A DNA stretch of 42,475 bases. It comes from an uncultured Thermomicrobiales bacterium. Its GTDB lineage: Bacteria > Chloroflexota > Chloroflexia > Thermomicrobiales > UBA6265. The notes under the pieces are model-generated. The model did no database searches, was not told where the DNA came from, and saw only the letters and a list, made by a program, of their open reading frames with translations. The first letter of the stretch is position 1. Each line of letters begins with the position of its first letter. The stretch spans positions 1-42,475 of the forward strand of contig CADCWL010000029.1 in NCBI GenBank assembly GCA_902806405.1, in the 5' to 3' direction. Below are positions 28,806 to 37,440 of this stretch, in pieces. The position numbers and the translations under genes are program-made.

Positions 28806-28887
28806 CCGGGCAGTGTACCACCGCCCCCGATCGACATCCTCAATGCCCACCGCGCGCGCGGGCTCCGGGATGGGTTCCGGTCGAGGC

Positions 28888-28928
28888 TTGACCCACTGCT
28901 CCAGAGATGTGATAATGAATTATCGATA
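28888..28928 (+). promoter_or_regulatory. Sigma70-type promoter with overlapping Fur-family-like palindrome
   Basis: TTGACC (28888-28893) - 17 nt - GATAAT (28911-28916); palindrome GATAAT-GA-ATTATC overlaps the -10. Confidence 0.6.
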
Positions 28929-28961
28929 TCGGACACTATTCTAGGAAGAAGGGGACGCGTG

Positions 28962-29897
28962 ATGTACGACGCGATCGTCGTTGGGGGCGGGGTGGCCGGC
29001 CTAAGCGCCGGCTTGATGCTGGGGCGGGCGCGGCGGCGGGTGCTGCTGCTCGACGCGGGGGAGCCGAGGAACGCGTCGGCGGCGGCGGCCCACGGCGTCT
29101 TCACGCGGGATGGGACGCCGCCGCTGGAGCTTCTCCGGCTCGCCCGGGAGCAGCTTCGGCCGTACGCGACGGTCGAGCTCCGGAGCGAGGCGGCGGTCGC
29201 CGCCTTGGCCGTCGACGGCGGCTTCGAGGTGGAGTTGGCGGACGGGGAGCGGGCGCGGGGGCGCAAGCTCCTCCTCGCGACCGGCGTCCGCGACGAGCTG
29301 CCGGCGATCCCCGGCTTCGCGGAGCTGTGGGGTGGGAGCGTCTTTACCTGCCCGTACTGCCACGGCTGGGAGATGCGGGACGAGCCGCTCGCGGTCTACG
29401 CGAACGGCGCGGTCGCGATGCACGCGGCGCCGCTGCTCCGAAACTGGAGCCGCGACGTGGTCCTGCTGACCGATGGGCCTGCGGAGCTGACCGCGGAGGA
29501 GCGCGCCAAGCTGGCCGCGTTGGAGATCCCGGTCCGGGAGGAGCGGGTCGCGCGGCTGGTTGGGGCCGCGGCCGGCGCGCCCGGAGGGGGCGAGCGGCGG
29601 CTGGAGTGCGTGGTCTTCGTGGGCGGGGAGGAGCTGCGGCGGCGCGGCATCCTGATGCGGCCCGGGCAGCGGCCGCGGACGGAGCTGGCGGTGGGGCTCG
29701 GCTGCGGGCTGAAGGAGGATGGCCCGATGGCCGGGCTGATCGTGGTCGACGCCACGCAGCAGACGACGGTCCCCGGCGTCTTCGCGGCCGGGGATCTCGT
29801 CGGCATGCCGCAGGTGAACATCGCCGCCGCGTCCGGGTCGACGGCGGGGGCGATGCTCAACGCCGCGCTGATTGCGGAGGAGGTGGCGGCGGCCTGA
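28962..29897 (+). CDS. FAD-dependent oxidoreductase (thioredoxin-reductase-like)
   Basis: YDAIVVGGGVAGLSAGLMLGRARRRVLLLDAG; CPYCHGWE; TTVPGVFAAGDLVGMPQVNIAAASGSTAG. Confidence 0.9.
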   Translation: MYDAIVVGGGVAGLSAGLMLGRARRRVLLLDAGEPRNASAAAAHGVFTRDGTPPLELLRLAREQLRPYATVELRSEAAVAALAVDGGFEVELADGERARGRKLLLATGVRDELPAIPGFAELWGGSVFTCPYCHGWEMRDEPLAVYANGAVAMHAAPLLRNWSRDVVLLTDGPAELTAEERAKLAALEIPVREERVARLVGAAAGAPGGGERRLECVVFVGGEELRRRGILMRPGQRPRTELAVGLGCGLKEDGPMAGLIVVDATQQTTVPGVFAAGDLVGMPQVNIAAASGSTAGAMLNAALIAEEVAAA

Positions 29898-30163
29898 GCC
29901 CGGGTGCCGTCATTGGGGGCGTCGGTGCAGCTCCTCGCGACGCCGGCCCGGCGCGGGGCCGGTGCCGAGGCAATCCCGACCCCGCGCCGAACCTGCCACC
30001 CCCACCGCCGGTCGAGATGGTCGCCTGGCGCGGCGCTCTTCGGCGGCGCTTCGAGGTCGGTTCGGCCGTTCGGGACGACCGAACCGGTGTCTCCACCGCC
30101 GCCGCCGGCGCGGCCACGTCGTACGACGGATGAGACAGCGAGCGGCGGGAAGGAGGACCGACG

Positions 30164-30817
30164 ATGATCGATGAGATCGACGGCGAGGTCGGCGGCGGCG
30201 AGGCGGAGCGGTTCTGGGAGAGGCACTACACGGGGCGCGAACAGGTCTGGAGCGGGAACGCGAACGCGGTCCTCGTCGACGTCGTCGGGTCCCTGCCGCC
30301 GGGGACGGCGCTGGACCTCGGCTGCGGCGAAGGGGGGGACGCGATCTGGTTGGCCGGGCGCGGCTGGCGCGTGACCGCGGTCGACGTCTCCGCCACGGCC
30401 CTTGGGCGGGGGGCGGCCGCCGCGGTGGCGGCCGGAGTCGGGGACCGGATCGATTTCCAGCGGCACGACCTGGCCGAAAGCATTCCCGATGGCCCCTTCG
30501 ATCTGGTCTCCGCCCAGTACCTGCAGTCGCCGGTGGATTTCCCCCGCGAGCGCGTCTTGCGGGTGGCGGCGAGCGCGGTGGCGCCCGGCGGCCTCCTGCT
30601 GATCGTCGCCCACGCCTCGGTCGCGCCCTGGTCGTGGGACCAGGACCCGCATCGGCGCTTCCCCACCCCGGAGGAGGAGCTTGGCGCGCTCGACCTGAGC
30701 CCCGAACGTTGGAGCACCGAACGGCTCGGCACTCCCGCGCGTCGGGCCGTTGGCCCGAGCGGGGAAGCCGCCACCGTTCGGGACAACGTGATCGCTGTCA
30801 GACGCCTTCCCCGGTAA
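30164..30817 (+). CDS. Class I SAM-dependent methyltransferase
   Basis: GTALDLGCGEGGDAIWLAGRGWRVTAVDVSATAL; RBS AAGGAGG. Confidence 0.88.
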   Translation: MIDEIDGEVGGGEAERFWERHYTGREQVWSGNANAVLVDVVGSLPPGTALDLGCGEGGDAIWLAGRGWRVTAVDVSATALGRGAAAAVAAGVGDRIDFQRHDLAESIPDGPFDLVSAQYLQSPVDFPRERVLRVAASAVAPGGLLLIVAHASVAPWSWDQDPHRRFPTPEEELGALDLSPERWSTERLGTPARRAVGPSGEAATVRDNVIAVRRLPR

Positions 30818-31080
30818 CGCCCCCGTCCACTCCCCGACCGTCGCTACGACGTCGACCGCGACACTCGCCGCGGCGACGGGCGACTCTGCCGCCGCCGCGG
30901 ACGGCGCTGTAACGGAGTCATCCGCCGCCGAGGGCGACTCGGGAGTGGCCGATTCCGCGCGGGGGGCTGGGCCCGGCCGCCGACGCCGCGTGGACACCGG
31001 CGGTCGTGCTCGACGCCTCGATCGTGGAAATCGACCTGCGGGGCGCGGACCGATCCGGTCCCGCGGACGCGGTCGCCGGG

Positions 31081-31420
31081 GAGAAGCCCGGGCGCCGCTG
31101 CGCTGGGATGGTCGTGGCGTGCGTCGACCCGGATCGTCCGGCGGAGGACGGCGAGGAACGGCGGCGCGCGATCGGCGCCGCTCCTCGCCCGCTCAGGACG
31201 GTGGTCTTCACCGACCGCGGCGATACCCGGCGCATCGTCTCCACGCGGAGGGCCAGAGACGAGGAGCGGGACCGATACGACCGGGGCGGTCCGGCTACCC
31301 GACGGAACCGCGATCCTCACCCCGATCGACGGCACTTAGCGGCCTGTCACGGACCCGACGGGCTGGGCGCGGGTCGACGCCCCGACCGGGACGACATCGG
31401 GGCCAACGCCGCGAGGGTCC
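31081..31420 (+). pseudogene. BrnT-like toxin remnant followed by degenerate antitoxin-like sequence
   Basis: VDPDRPAEDGEERRRAIGAAPRPLRTVVFTDRGDTRRIVSTRRARDEERDRYDRG resembles the BrnT C-terminus; an overlapping frame reads GAVRLPDGTAILTPIDGT*RPVTDPTGWARVDAPTG. Confidence 0.5.
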
Positions 31421-31770
31421 GGGATAGGCCGCCGATGACGTCGATGCGCTCGCGCGGACGCGACCCCTGCCGAGCCCGACGGCGGTGCGGTAGCACCTGC
31501 GCTCGTCCGAAGAGGCGGTTTGCTGCCAGTTCCGGAACCCTCCCGGCGCGCTCCGAGGCTGGGAGCAGGGGGTTGGCGGCCTCGACCGTGTCGCCCTGAC
31601 GCTGCTGCGCGGGATCGGTCCCGATCCCGCGGCCCGGTCGGAGGCGCACGCGCGTAAGCGCCCGTGCGGGCTGGGACGCGGCCCTCGTCTTCGGTCGGTC
31701 GTGCTTGGGCTTCGGGTTGACCATTGGGATGGTCGTGGCTGGGCGCAGCTGGCGCGAGAATCCGCTTCCA

Positions 31771-32176
31771 TCAGGACCGCATCTGCCCCGCGACGAAGCC
31801 GGCGAGCTCGCCGAAGACGGCTGCAGCCGCGTGTCCGGTAGAAGTTCGGCGCCTGGAAGGAGACGGTGTCGAGGTGGGCGCGCGCGCAGCCGCGGCGGGC
31901 CGCCTCCGCCTCGGCGGCTGCCAGCAACCGCCCGCCGTGCCCCTGGCCCCGGAGGTCCTCGCGGCCCCGCAGGACGTCGACGCGGAGCAAGTCCCGTTTC
32001 GCGTCGCCGCCGAGGCCGGCCAGGTCGCCGTTTGGGTCGCGTAGGAGGAGCGTTAGCGGCCAATGGCCGTCGTCGCCGCCGAGGCGGCGGTCGAAGGCGG
32101 CCAGCTCCCGGCCGATCACTGCGACGTCGGCGCGGTCGGGCGCGTCGGTCAGTCTCGTCTGATGCTCCGCGTCCAT
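31771..32176 (-). pseudogene. GNAT acetyltransferase with C-terminal frameshift
   Basis: VREDLRGQGHGGRLL-type motif (here GREDLRGQGHGGRLLAAAEAEAARRGCARAHLDTVSFQAPNFYRTRG) then AVFGELAGFVAGQMRS* only in the shifted frame. Confidence 0.6.
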
Positions 32177-32207
32177 CGTTCCCCGAGACCAACCCTGCGG
32201 TCGACGT

Positions 32208-32951
32208 TCAATACCGGCGGTGATAGAGGGCGTAGTGGTAGTCAACGCTCGTGCCGGGATGCTCCATCAGGATCGTCGCTGCCAGGTCGGGCGGGAACTC
32301 GAGGCGGACCACCGCGTCCAAATCCTCACGGCGCTCGAAGCGCCACTCGCTCGCGATCCGCGTCAGGTCGAAGCCGCGGCCGGCCCAGAAGCCCTCGATC
32401 TCGTCGGGGTCGGCGTTGGCCCAGTCGGGACTGCGGCGCAGCCAGGAGGCGAACGTGCCGGTGCGGAGGTCGTTGTCGATCATGAAGGCGGCGCCGCAAG
32501 GCCGGATCACGCGCGCCAGCTCGGCGAGGCCCGGCTCGCAACCGGGGCCAAAGAAGTAGGCGAAGCGGGCGTGGACGACGTCGATGCTGGCGTCGGGGAG
32601 GAGGAGGCGCTCGGCGGAGCCGGTCGTGACGGAGACGCGCTCCAGGCCGAGGGCGGCAACGCGGGCCATCGCCCGGACGCGAGATGGGCCGTGGGGCTCG
32701 ACGGCGATCACGTGGGCCGCCGTCTCGTGGAAGCGGGGGAGGTGGTAGCCGGTGCCGGCCCCGAGGTCGAGGAGGACCTTGCCGTCCCAGGGGGCGGCGG
32801 CGGCCATCGCGGCCTCGATCTTCCCGCCGGGGTCAACGGCCCGGTTCTCGCGCTCGTACACGTCGGGTGCCTTCTGGATGTTGGGGGATGGGTGGACGCC
32901 GGGGAGGGCGAGCGTCGGTGGCTCGCTCCCGCCGGAATGGTTCGATGCCAC
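32208..32951 (-). CDS. Class I SAM-dependent methyltransferase
   Basis: GKVLLDLGAGTGYHLPRFHETAAHVIAVEPHGPS; ASIDVVHARFAYFFGPG. Confidence 0.85.
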   Translation of the reverse strand: MASNHSGGSEPPTLALPGVHPSPNIQKAPDVYERENRAVDPGGKIEAAMAAAAPWDGKVLLDLGAGTGYHLPRFHETAAHVIAVEPHGPSRVRAMARVAALGLERVSVTTGSAERLLLPDASIDVVHARFAYFFGPGCEPGLAELARVIRPCGAAFMIDNDLRTGTFASWLRRSPDWANADPDEIEGFWAGRGFDLTRIASEWRFERREDLDAVVRLEFPPDLAATILMEHPGTSVDYHYALYHRRY

Positions 32952-33018
32952 GGGTCGCTCCTCCTGCCGATTGCCGTGACGCCGGGCGCCGGCCGCGATG
33001 GCGCCTTTCCGGCCGTTT

Positions 33019-33870
33019 CTACCCGGCGCCGACCGAGGTCAAGAAATCCAGCACGAGCCGGTTGAACGCGGCCGGGCGCTCCATGTTCGGGACGTGGGCG
33101 GCGTCGGGGATGACCGCTTTGCGGGCGCCGGGGACGCCAGTCGACAGGAGGTCGCCGCCAGCGAGCACGTCCGGTTGGTCCTCGGCGCCGACGATGACGA
33201 AGGTTGGGGCGCGGATCGCGCCGAGACGCCCGACGGCCGGCGGATCGGGCGGCCGCGGCTCCCCCTGGTCGGGGAGGGCGAAGAGGGCGGCGTCCATCTC
33301 CCGGACCCGCTCGCGGACGGTGGGGTCGACTTGGTCGGGCGTGCGGTTTGGGCCATCGACCCACATCCGCAGCTCCAGCTCGACCGCGCCGGCCACATCG
33401 CCGGCGGCGAGCGCCACGTCGACCGCTTCCCAGGCGCTGCGCAGCGCCCGCGACGGGACGAGGCCGCTCGGCCGGGCGCCGGCGACGACGAGGCCGGCGA
33501 CCAGATCCGGGTAGGCCAGCGCCGCGTCGACGGCGACGGTGCCGCCCATCGAGAGGCCGACGAGGTGCGCCCGCGACACGCCGAGGATGGCGAGGAGGGC
33601 GGCGAGATCGGCGATGGGAGAAAAGCCGCCCGTCGCCGGCCCGGAGCGGCCGAAGCCGCGGGCGTCGTAGCGGATCACCGGGAAGCGTTGCGCGAAGGGG
33701 GCGACCTGGTCGTCCCACATCCGGGCGTCGCCGATGCCCGCGTGGAGGAGGACGATCGGGGGCGCCGCGCCGAGCGAACCCGTGACCTCGTACCAGAGGT
33801 TCGCACCGTCGACCTCGGCGCTGCCGGTTGGACCGGCAGCGCTCGCTTGGACGAGGGCAGCGTCGCGCAT
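33019..33870 (-). CDS. Alpha/beta hydrolase
   Basis: PIVLLHAGIGDARMWDDQ; VIRYDARGFGRSG; LVGLSMGGTVAVDAAL. Confidence 0.9.
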   Translation of the reverse strand: MRDAALVQASAAGPTGSAEVDGANLWYEVTGSLGAAPPIVLLHAGIGDARMWDDQVAPFAQRFPVIRYDARGFGRSGPATGGFSPIADLAALLAILGVSRAHLVGLSMGGTVAVDAALAYPDLVAGLVVAGARPSGLVPSRALRSAWEAVDVALAAGDVAGAVELELRMWVDGPNRTPDQVDPTVRERVREMDAALFALPDQGEPRPPDPPAVGRLGAIRAPTFVIVGAEDQPDVLAGGDLLSTGVPGARKAVIPDAAHVPNMERPAAFNRLVLDFLTSVGAG

Positions 33871-33880
33871 TGGGGGCTCC

Positions 33881-34342
33881 TTATCGGGGCTGCTCGAGAC
33901 GCATCCGGACGCCCGTGGTCGCAAAGCTCTCGTTGCCTTCGAGCTTGCCGGTGACGCTCTCGACCACGGCGAACCCCTCGCTCTCGTAGAGGGCGATGGC
34001 CGGCGCGTTCGCGCCGAGCGCCTCGGTCGTCACCACCGGACCGCAGCGCTCGACGGCGCGCCGGAGCAGCCGCCGACCGATGCCGCGCCGGTACATGTCC
34101 GGGTCGACGTACAGCCAGGTCACTTCGTCGTCCGCGACGGCCACGAATCCGAGCACGCGGTCGGCATCGCACGCCACCCACAGCTCCCCGTCGAACAGCC
34201 CCTCCGGCCCGGCCGTGTCGGTCAACGGGAGGAATGCGGCCAGATCGACCGACCCTCGCAGTTCGTCCAGGCGAGCGCGGTCGTGGATTTCGCACAGGCG
34301 CTCCCAGTCCGCATCGAGGTACCGACGGATGGTGACGGACAT
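33881..34342 (-). CDS. GNAT N-acetyltransferase
   Basis: VTWLYVDPDMYRRGIGRRLLRRAVERCG...ALYESEGF. Confidence 0.88.
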   Translation of the reverse strand: MSVTIRRYLDADWERLCEIHDRARLDELRGSVDLAAFLPLTDTAGPEGLFDGELWVACDADRVLGFVAVADDEVTWLYVDPDMYRRGIGRRLLRRAVERCGPVVTTEALGANAPAIALYESEGFAVVESVTGKLEGNESFATTGVRMRLEQPR

Positions 34343-34472
34343 CGTGATGCTCCAGCGGGGGACCGATCGGGGGCTGTTCGCAACCCCTGATCGACCGGTC
34401 GTGACGGCGGCGGCTCGACTTCATCCCGACGGCGGTCTCGGCGGGGTGGCGGGATTGGCAACAACCCGGACC

Positions 34473-34506
34473 GCGCGGGCGGCCCCGCCGATGGGGCCGC
34501 CCGCGC
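34473..34506 (-). terminator. Terminator-like hairpin downstream of the 34550-35017 ORF
   Basis: GCGCGGGCGGCCCC...GGGGCCGCCCGCGC palindrome; weak T tract. Confidence 0.5.
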
Positions 34507-34549
34507 AGTCGGTCGGTGCGACATCCGATGGCATCGGCGGGCCGATGCC

Positions 34550-35017
34550 TCAGCGCACGGCGCCGAGGGTGCCGACGCCGGGGAGGGCGTCGGCGGGGCG
34601 ACCGGCCCCGCCGCCCTGGAGGCGCTGGCCGGCGCGGACCAGCGCGCTCCCGATGCCGTGCCGCAGGGCGGCGATGGCGGCGGCGATGCCGACGCGGCGA
34701 GGGGTGGTCCGCCGCGGCGCCAGGGCCAGACGACGCTCCTGCGCGGCCTCGGCCAACAGGTCGCGGCGGCGCGACTCGGCGTGGATCTGGGGCAAGCCCG
34801 GCCCCTGGTGGACGGTGTACATGGCGGTCTGCTCCTTGGCGGCGGACCCGAAGGCCCGTCGGGTGGTCATTGGCGTCGCGGCCGGATCGTGCCCGGCGCG
34901 GTGGGTGCCCGAGGCGGGCGGGACGAGACGAAGGTGCATGGCGTGGTCGGCTCCTGTGGTGGGTCGGCGGATGGGCGTCGGCAACAGCCGAAGGTGCGGT
35001 CGGTCGCGGGTGGGCAT
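34550..35017 (-). CDS. Small hypothetical ORF (155 aa) with nested in-frame starts at 34939 and 34822
   Basis: GGGAGGTGACCCG-ATG very strong SD; nested MYTVHQGPGLPQIHAESRRRDLLAEAAQERR with AAGGAG upstream. Confidence 0.5.
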   Translation of the reverse strand: MPTRDRPHLRLLPTPIRRPTTGADHAMHLRLVPPASGTHRAGHDPAATPMTTRRAFGSAAKEQTAMYTVHQGPGLPQIHAESRRRDLLAEAAQERRLALAPRRTTPRRVGIAAAIAALRHGIGSALVRAGQRLQGGGAGRPADALPGVGTLGAVR

Positions 35018-35141
35018 CGGGTCACCTCCCTCCGCGGGCGCGGTCTGGTTGGGGCCGCGCAGTGGCGGCCGTCGTCGTGGTCGGCGGGCCCGTGCTCCCT
35101 GCCGGCGTGGGGAGGACGGGGGGCGCGACCGGAAAATGGGC

Positions 35142-35175
35142 AAAAAGAACCCCGGGTCGGTTGCCGACCCGGGGG
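35142..35175 (-). terminator. Intrinsic terminator after the 30-aa ORF
   Basis: On the minus strand CCCCGGGTCGG-CAA-CCGACCCGGGG-TTCTTTTT. Confidence 0.85.
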
Positions 35176-35213
35176 AAGAGGCTGCGGTCTGCGCGGCGCG
35201 GACGCCAAAGGCG

Positions 35214-35306
35214 TCACGTACGGCAGGCGAGCTCCTCCCGCGGGCAGGCGGGGACGAGGCGGAGATCGGAACCGAAACCGATCCAGCGCTGGGTCAGCAT
35301 GACCAT
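35214..35306 (-). CDS. Putative 30-aa peptide
   Basis: AAAGGAGGGACGACG-ATG; MVMLTQRWIGFGSDLRLVPACPREELACRT*; lies between a predicted promoter and a terminator. Confidence 0.5.
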   Translation of the reverse strand: MVMLTQRWIGFGSDLRLVPACPREELACRT

Positions 35307-35485
35307 CGTCGTCCCTCCTTTCCCGGTGTGGTGTGCGTCCATCGCCATCGGGGTGATCCCGTCGCTCTCTCGCCGCGTTCGGCCGCCCGTTGCCCGTCGT
35401 GGGCCGCGCCCGCCGGCGCGTGGTGAAGGGCGACCTCAAGGCTCAACCCGCGGGGCAACCGCGCTCGCGGCCCGCCCTGCCCTCT

Positions 35486-35514
35486 TTATTTATCACCGAG
35501 ATGTCCTCGTGTCA
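35486..35514 (-). promoter_or_regulatory. Near-consensus sigma70 promoter with extended -10
   Basis: Minus strand TTGACA (35509-35514) - 17 nt - TAAATA (35486-35491), preceded by TGA (extended -10-like), in an AT-rich island. Confidence 0.65.
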
Positions 35515-35655
35515 ATAGGTTCGGGGGCGCCGCCGCCGCCGTTCGCGACCCCGATGCGCGGGACGCGCTCGCTTTCCAAGGCGAGACCCTCCAGCGTTCT
35601 CGACTCATACGACGCCAGAGAAGCCTGCGCGTGGCTGTCACGCGCCGAGGTTCCG

Positions 35656-36447
35656 CTAGCTGAAGCGGGGTGTCCGGCCGAAGACCCGCGCCATCTTGCC
35701 GCAGCCGAGGGTGGAGGCGCCGCCGTCGTGGTCCGGCGTGACGATGTTGCCCGCGGCGTGGCGCTCCGCCATCAGATCACGCAGCCTCCGGTCGGCGCTG
35801 GTGTCGGCGGCGGCGGCGAGGGACGATCTCGCGGCCGAGTGTGTCTCCCACCAGCGCCGCGAGGAAGGCGCCGCCGAGGTCGCGGGCGTCGACGTCGCTC
35901 CAGAAATTGTCCGGGCCGGCGCGGCGCTCGGTGAGGACGCGCCGCCGTCCGCGGGGATGACGTTGCTGGGGCGCTACCCGGCGAAGGTGGTCGCCGGGTA
36001 GCGGACGGCAAGCGAGTCGGCGACCACCTCGGCCCGGTACCTGATGAGGGCGTAGACGGTCGGCGGGGGGTGTCGCTCCGCCTCGTCGACGGGGATGCGG
36101 CCCGGCAGGATACCGGTGAGGAGGCCGGTCGCCATCTCGCTCGAGGCGGCGACGACCCGCCGCGCGTCGGGATCACCGGCGGCCGGCATAACGCCGCAGG
36201 CGCTCTCGACGTTGCTGTCGAAGACGGTGAGCCGGGCTCGGCGGGAGGGGTGGGGGTTGGCCGCGAGGTGACAGACGCCTACGGCGCCGGACTGGCAAAA
36301 GGCGTCGTCGACGGCGTCGGCGTCTGCGTCGGCGAGGGCATCGCGGCAGAAGTCGCCGGGCGGGCGCAGATCCGCCGCGGGCGGGACCGCGTCGACGGTG
36401 ACCACCTGGGGCCCCGCGGCCGCGACCGCCCGCGCCACCTCGCTCAC
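35656..36447 (-). pseudogene. NAD-dependent epimerase/dehydratase, degraded
   Basis: GAVGVCHLAANPHPSRRARLTVFDSNVESACGV...TVYALIRYRAEVVADSLAVRYPATTFAG*RPSNVIPADGG; then frameshift to RAGPDNFWSDVDARDLGGAFLAALVGDTLGREIV and again to AAADTSADRRLRDLMAERHAAG...GRTPRFS*. Confidence 0.7.
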
Positions 36448-36683
36448 GGCCTAACCCAGGCCCCCGCTCGCCATCACGCGCATCGTCGCCCCCCCTTTGC
36501 GTCCTCGCCGCTCCTCCCGTGGCTTCTCCGCGTCGTCATGCGGGCTTTGACGGCAGGCCCGTCGGTTCGCCCGCGGCCCGGGCCCCGGCGGCCTCGGTTT
36601 CCCGCCTCGGTGGAAGCCGCAGGATGACAGGGGCAGTCCGGGGGGGCGTGTTGGTGGAGTTGGGCAAGGGGAAGTACCGTGCG

Positions 36684-37090
36684 CTACCGGTCCCGATTGG
36701 GATCCACGAACGGTCGCAGACCGAGGATGCGCGAGAAGTGACGCCGGTTGCGGGTCACGAGGGCGAGATCGTGGGCCAGGGCGCTTGCGCCCATGAGGTG
36801 GTCGGGGTCCGGGAGGAGCCGGCCCTACCGCTGGAGAAGGGCCCGCACCCGTCCGAACGCTGCCATCGTCGAGTCTGAAATCTCGCACGGTGTATCCGTT
36901 CAGGAACCCCCAAATGGCTGCCGGTGCGGCGACGGGGTCCGACGAACGATGTGTCCCGTCGTCGGGTTCGCCCATGGTGACGATGCCGACCGCCAAGCCG
37001 TCCCGGCGAAGGTTCCGGTGGAGGTTGCCGGCGCCGGGGGCAAGCGCCAGGGCGTCGATGACGACCGCGGTGTCGACCCAGGTATCTCAC
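36684..37090 (-). pseudogene. VapC-like PIN-domain toxin with at least two frameshifts and a nonsense codon
   Basis: GTG AGA TAC CTG (extra G) then [37 protein letters not shown]; shifted [58 protein letters not shown]. Confidence 0.75.
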
Positions 37091-37317
37091 GACTCGTCGT
37101 CGAGCGGCCCGGTTCCCTCCTCCCGACCTCGGGAGATGCAGACTTTCAGCTCCTCGGCGTCGAGGGCCGTCCACGCTCCCGCCGCGGCCCGCATTCCCGC
37201 ATGCGCCCGCTCCGGGTCGTACCCCGCCCGGATGTCGTCCTCGTCGTCTTCGCGGCGGAACCGGAGACCCTCCCCGCCGCGCACCAATCGCAGCGGCGCT
37301 CCCGCCGCTCCCTCCAT
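37087..37317 (-). CDS. VapB-like antitoxin, partner of the decayed VapC (start uncertain)
   Basis: [68 protein letters not shown]; stop overlaps the vapC-like GTG start (GTGA). Confidence 0.5.
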   Translation of the reverse strand: MEGAAGAPLRLVRGGEGLRFRREDDEDDIRAGYDPERAHAGMRAAAGAWTALDAEELKVCISRGREEGTGPLDDES

Positions 37318-37440
37318 CAAGCGGTCGGGCCCACCGCTCGGCTCGACCTCAAGTCCTCGGCTCGCTCGCCATGTCGCGTCCTCCTCGATCTCGCCCAAGG
37401 CGTCGCGGGCGGCCGGGAAGGAGGGCGACGCGGGCGGACG

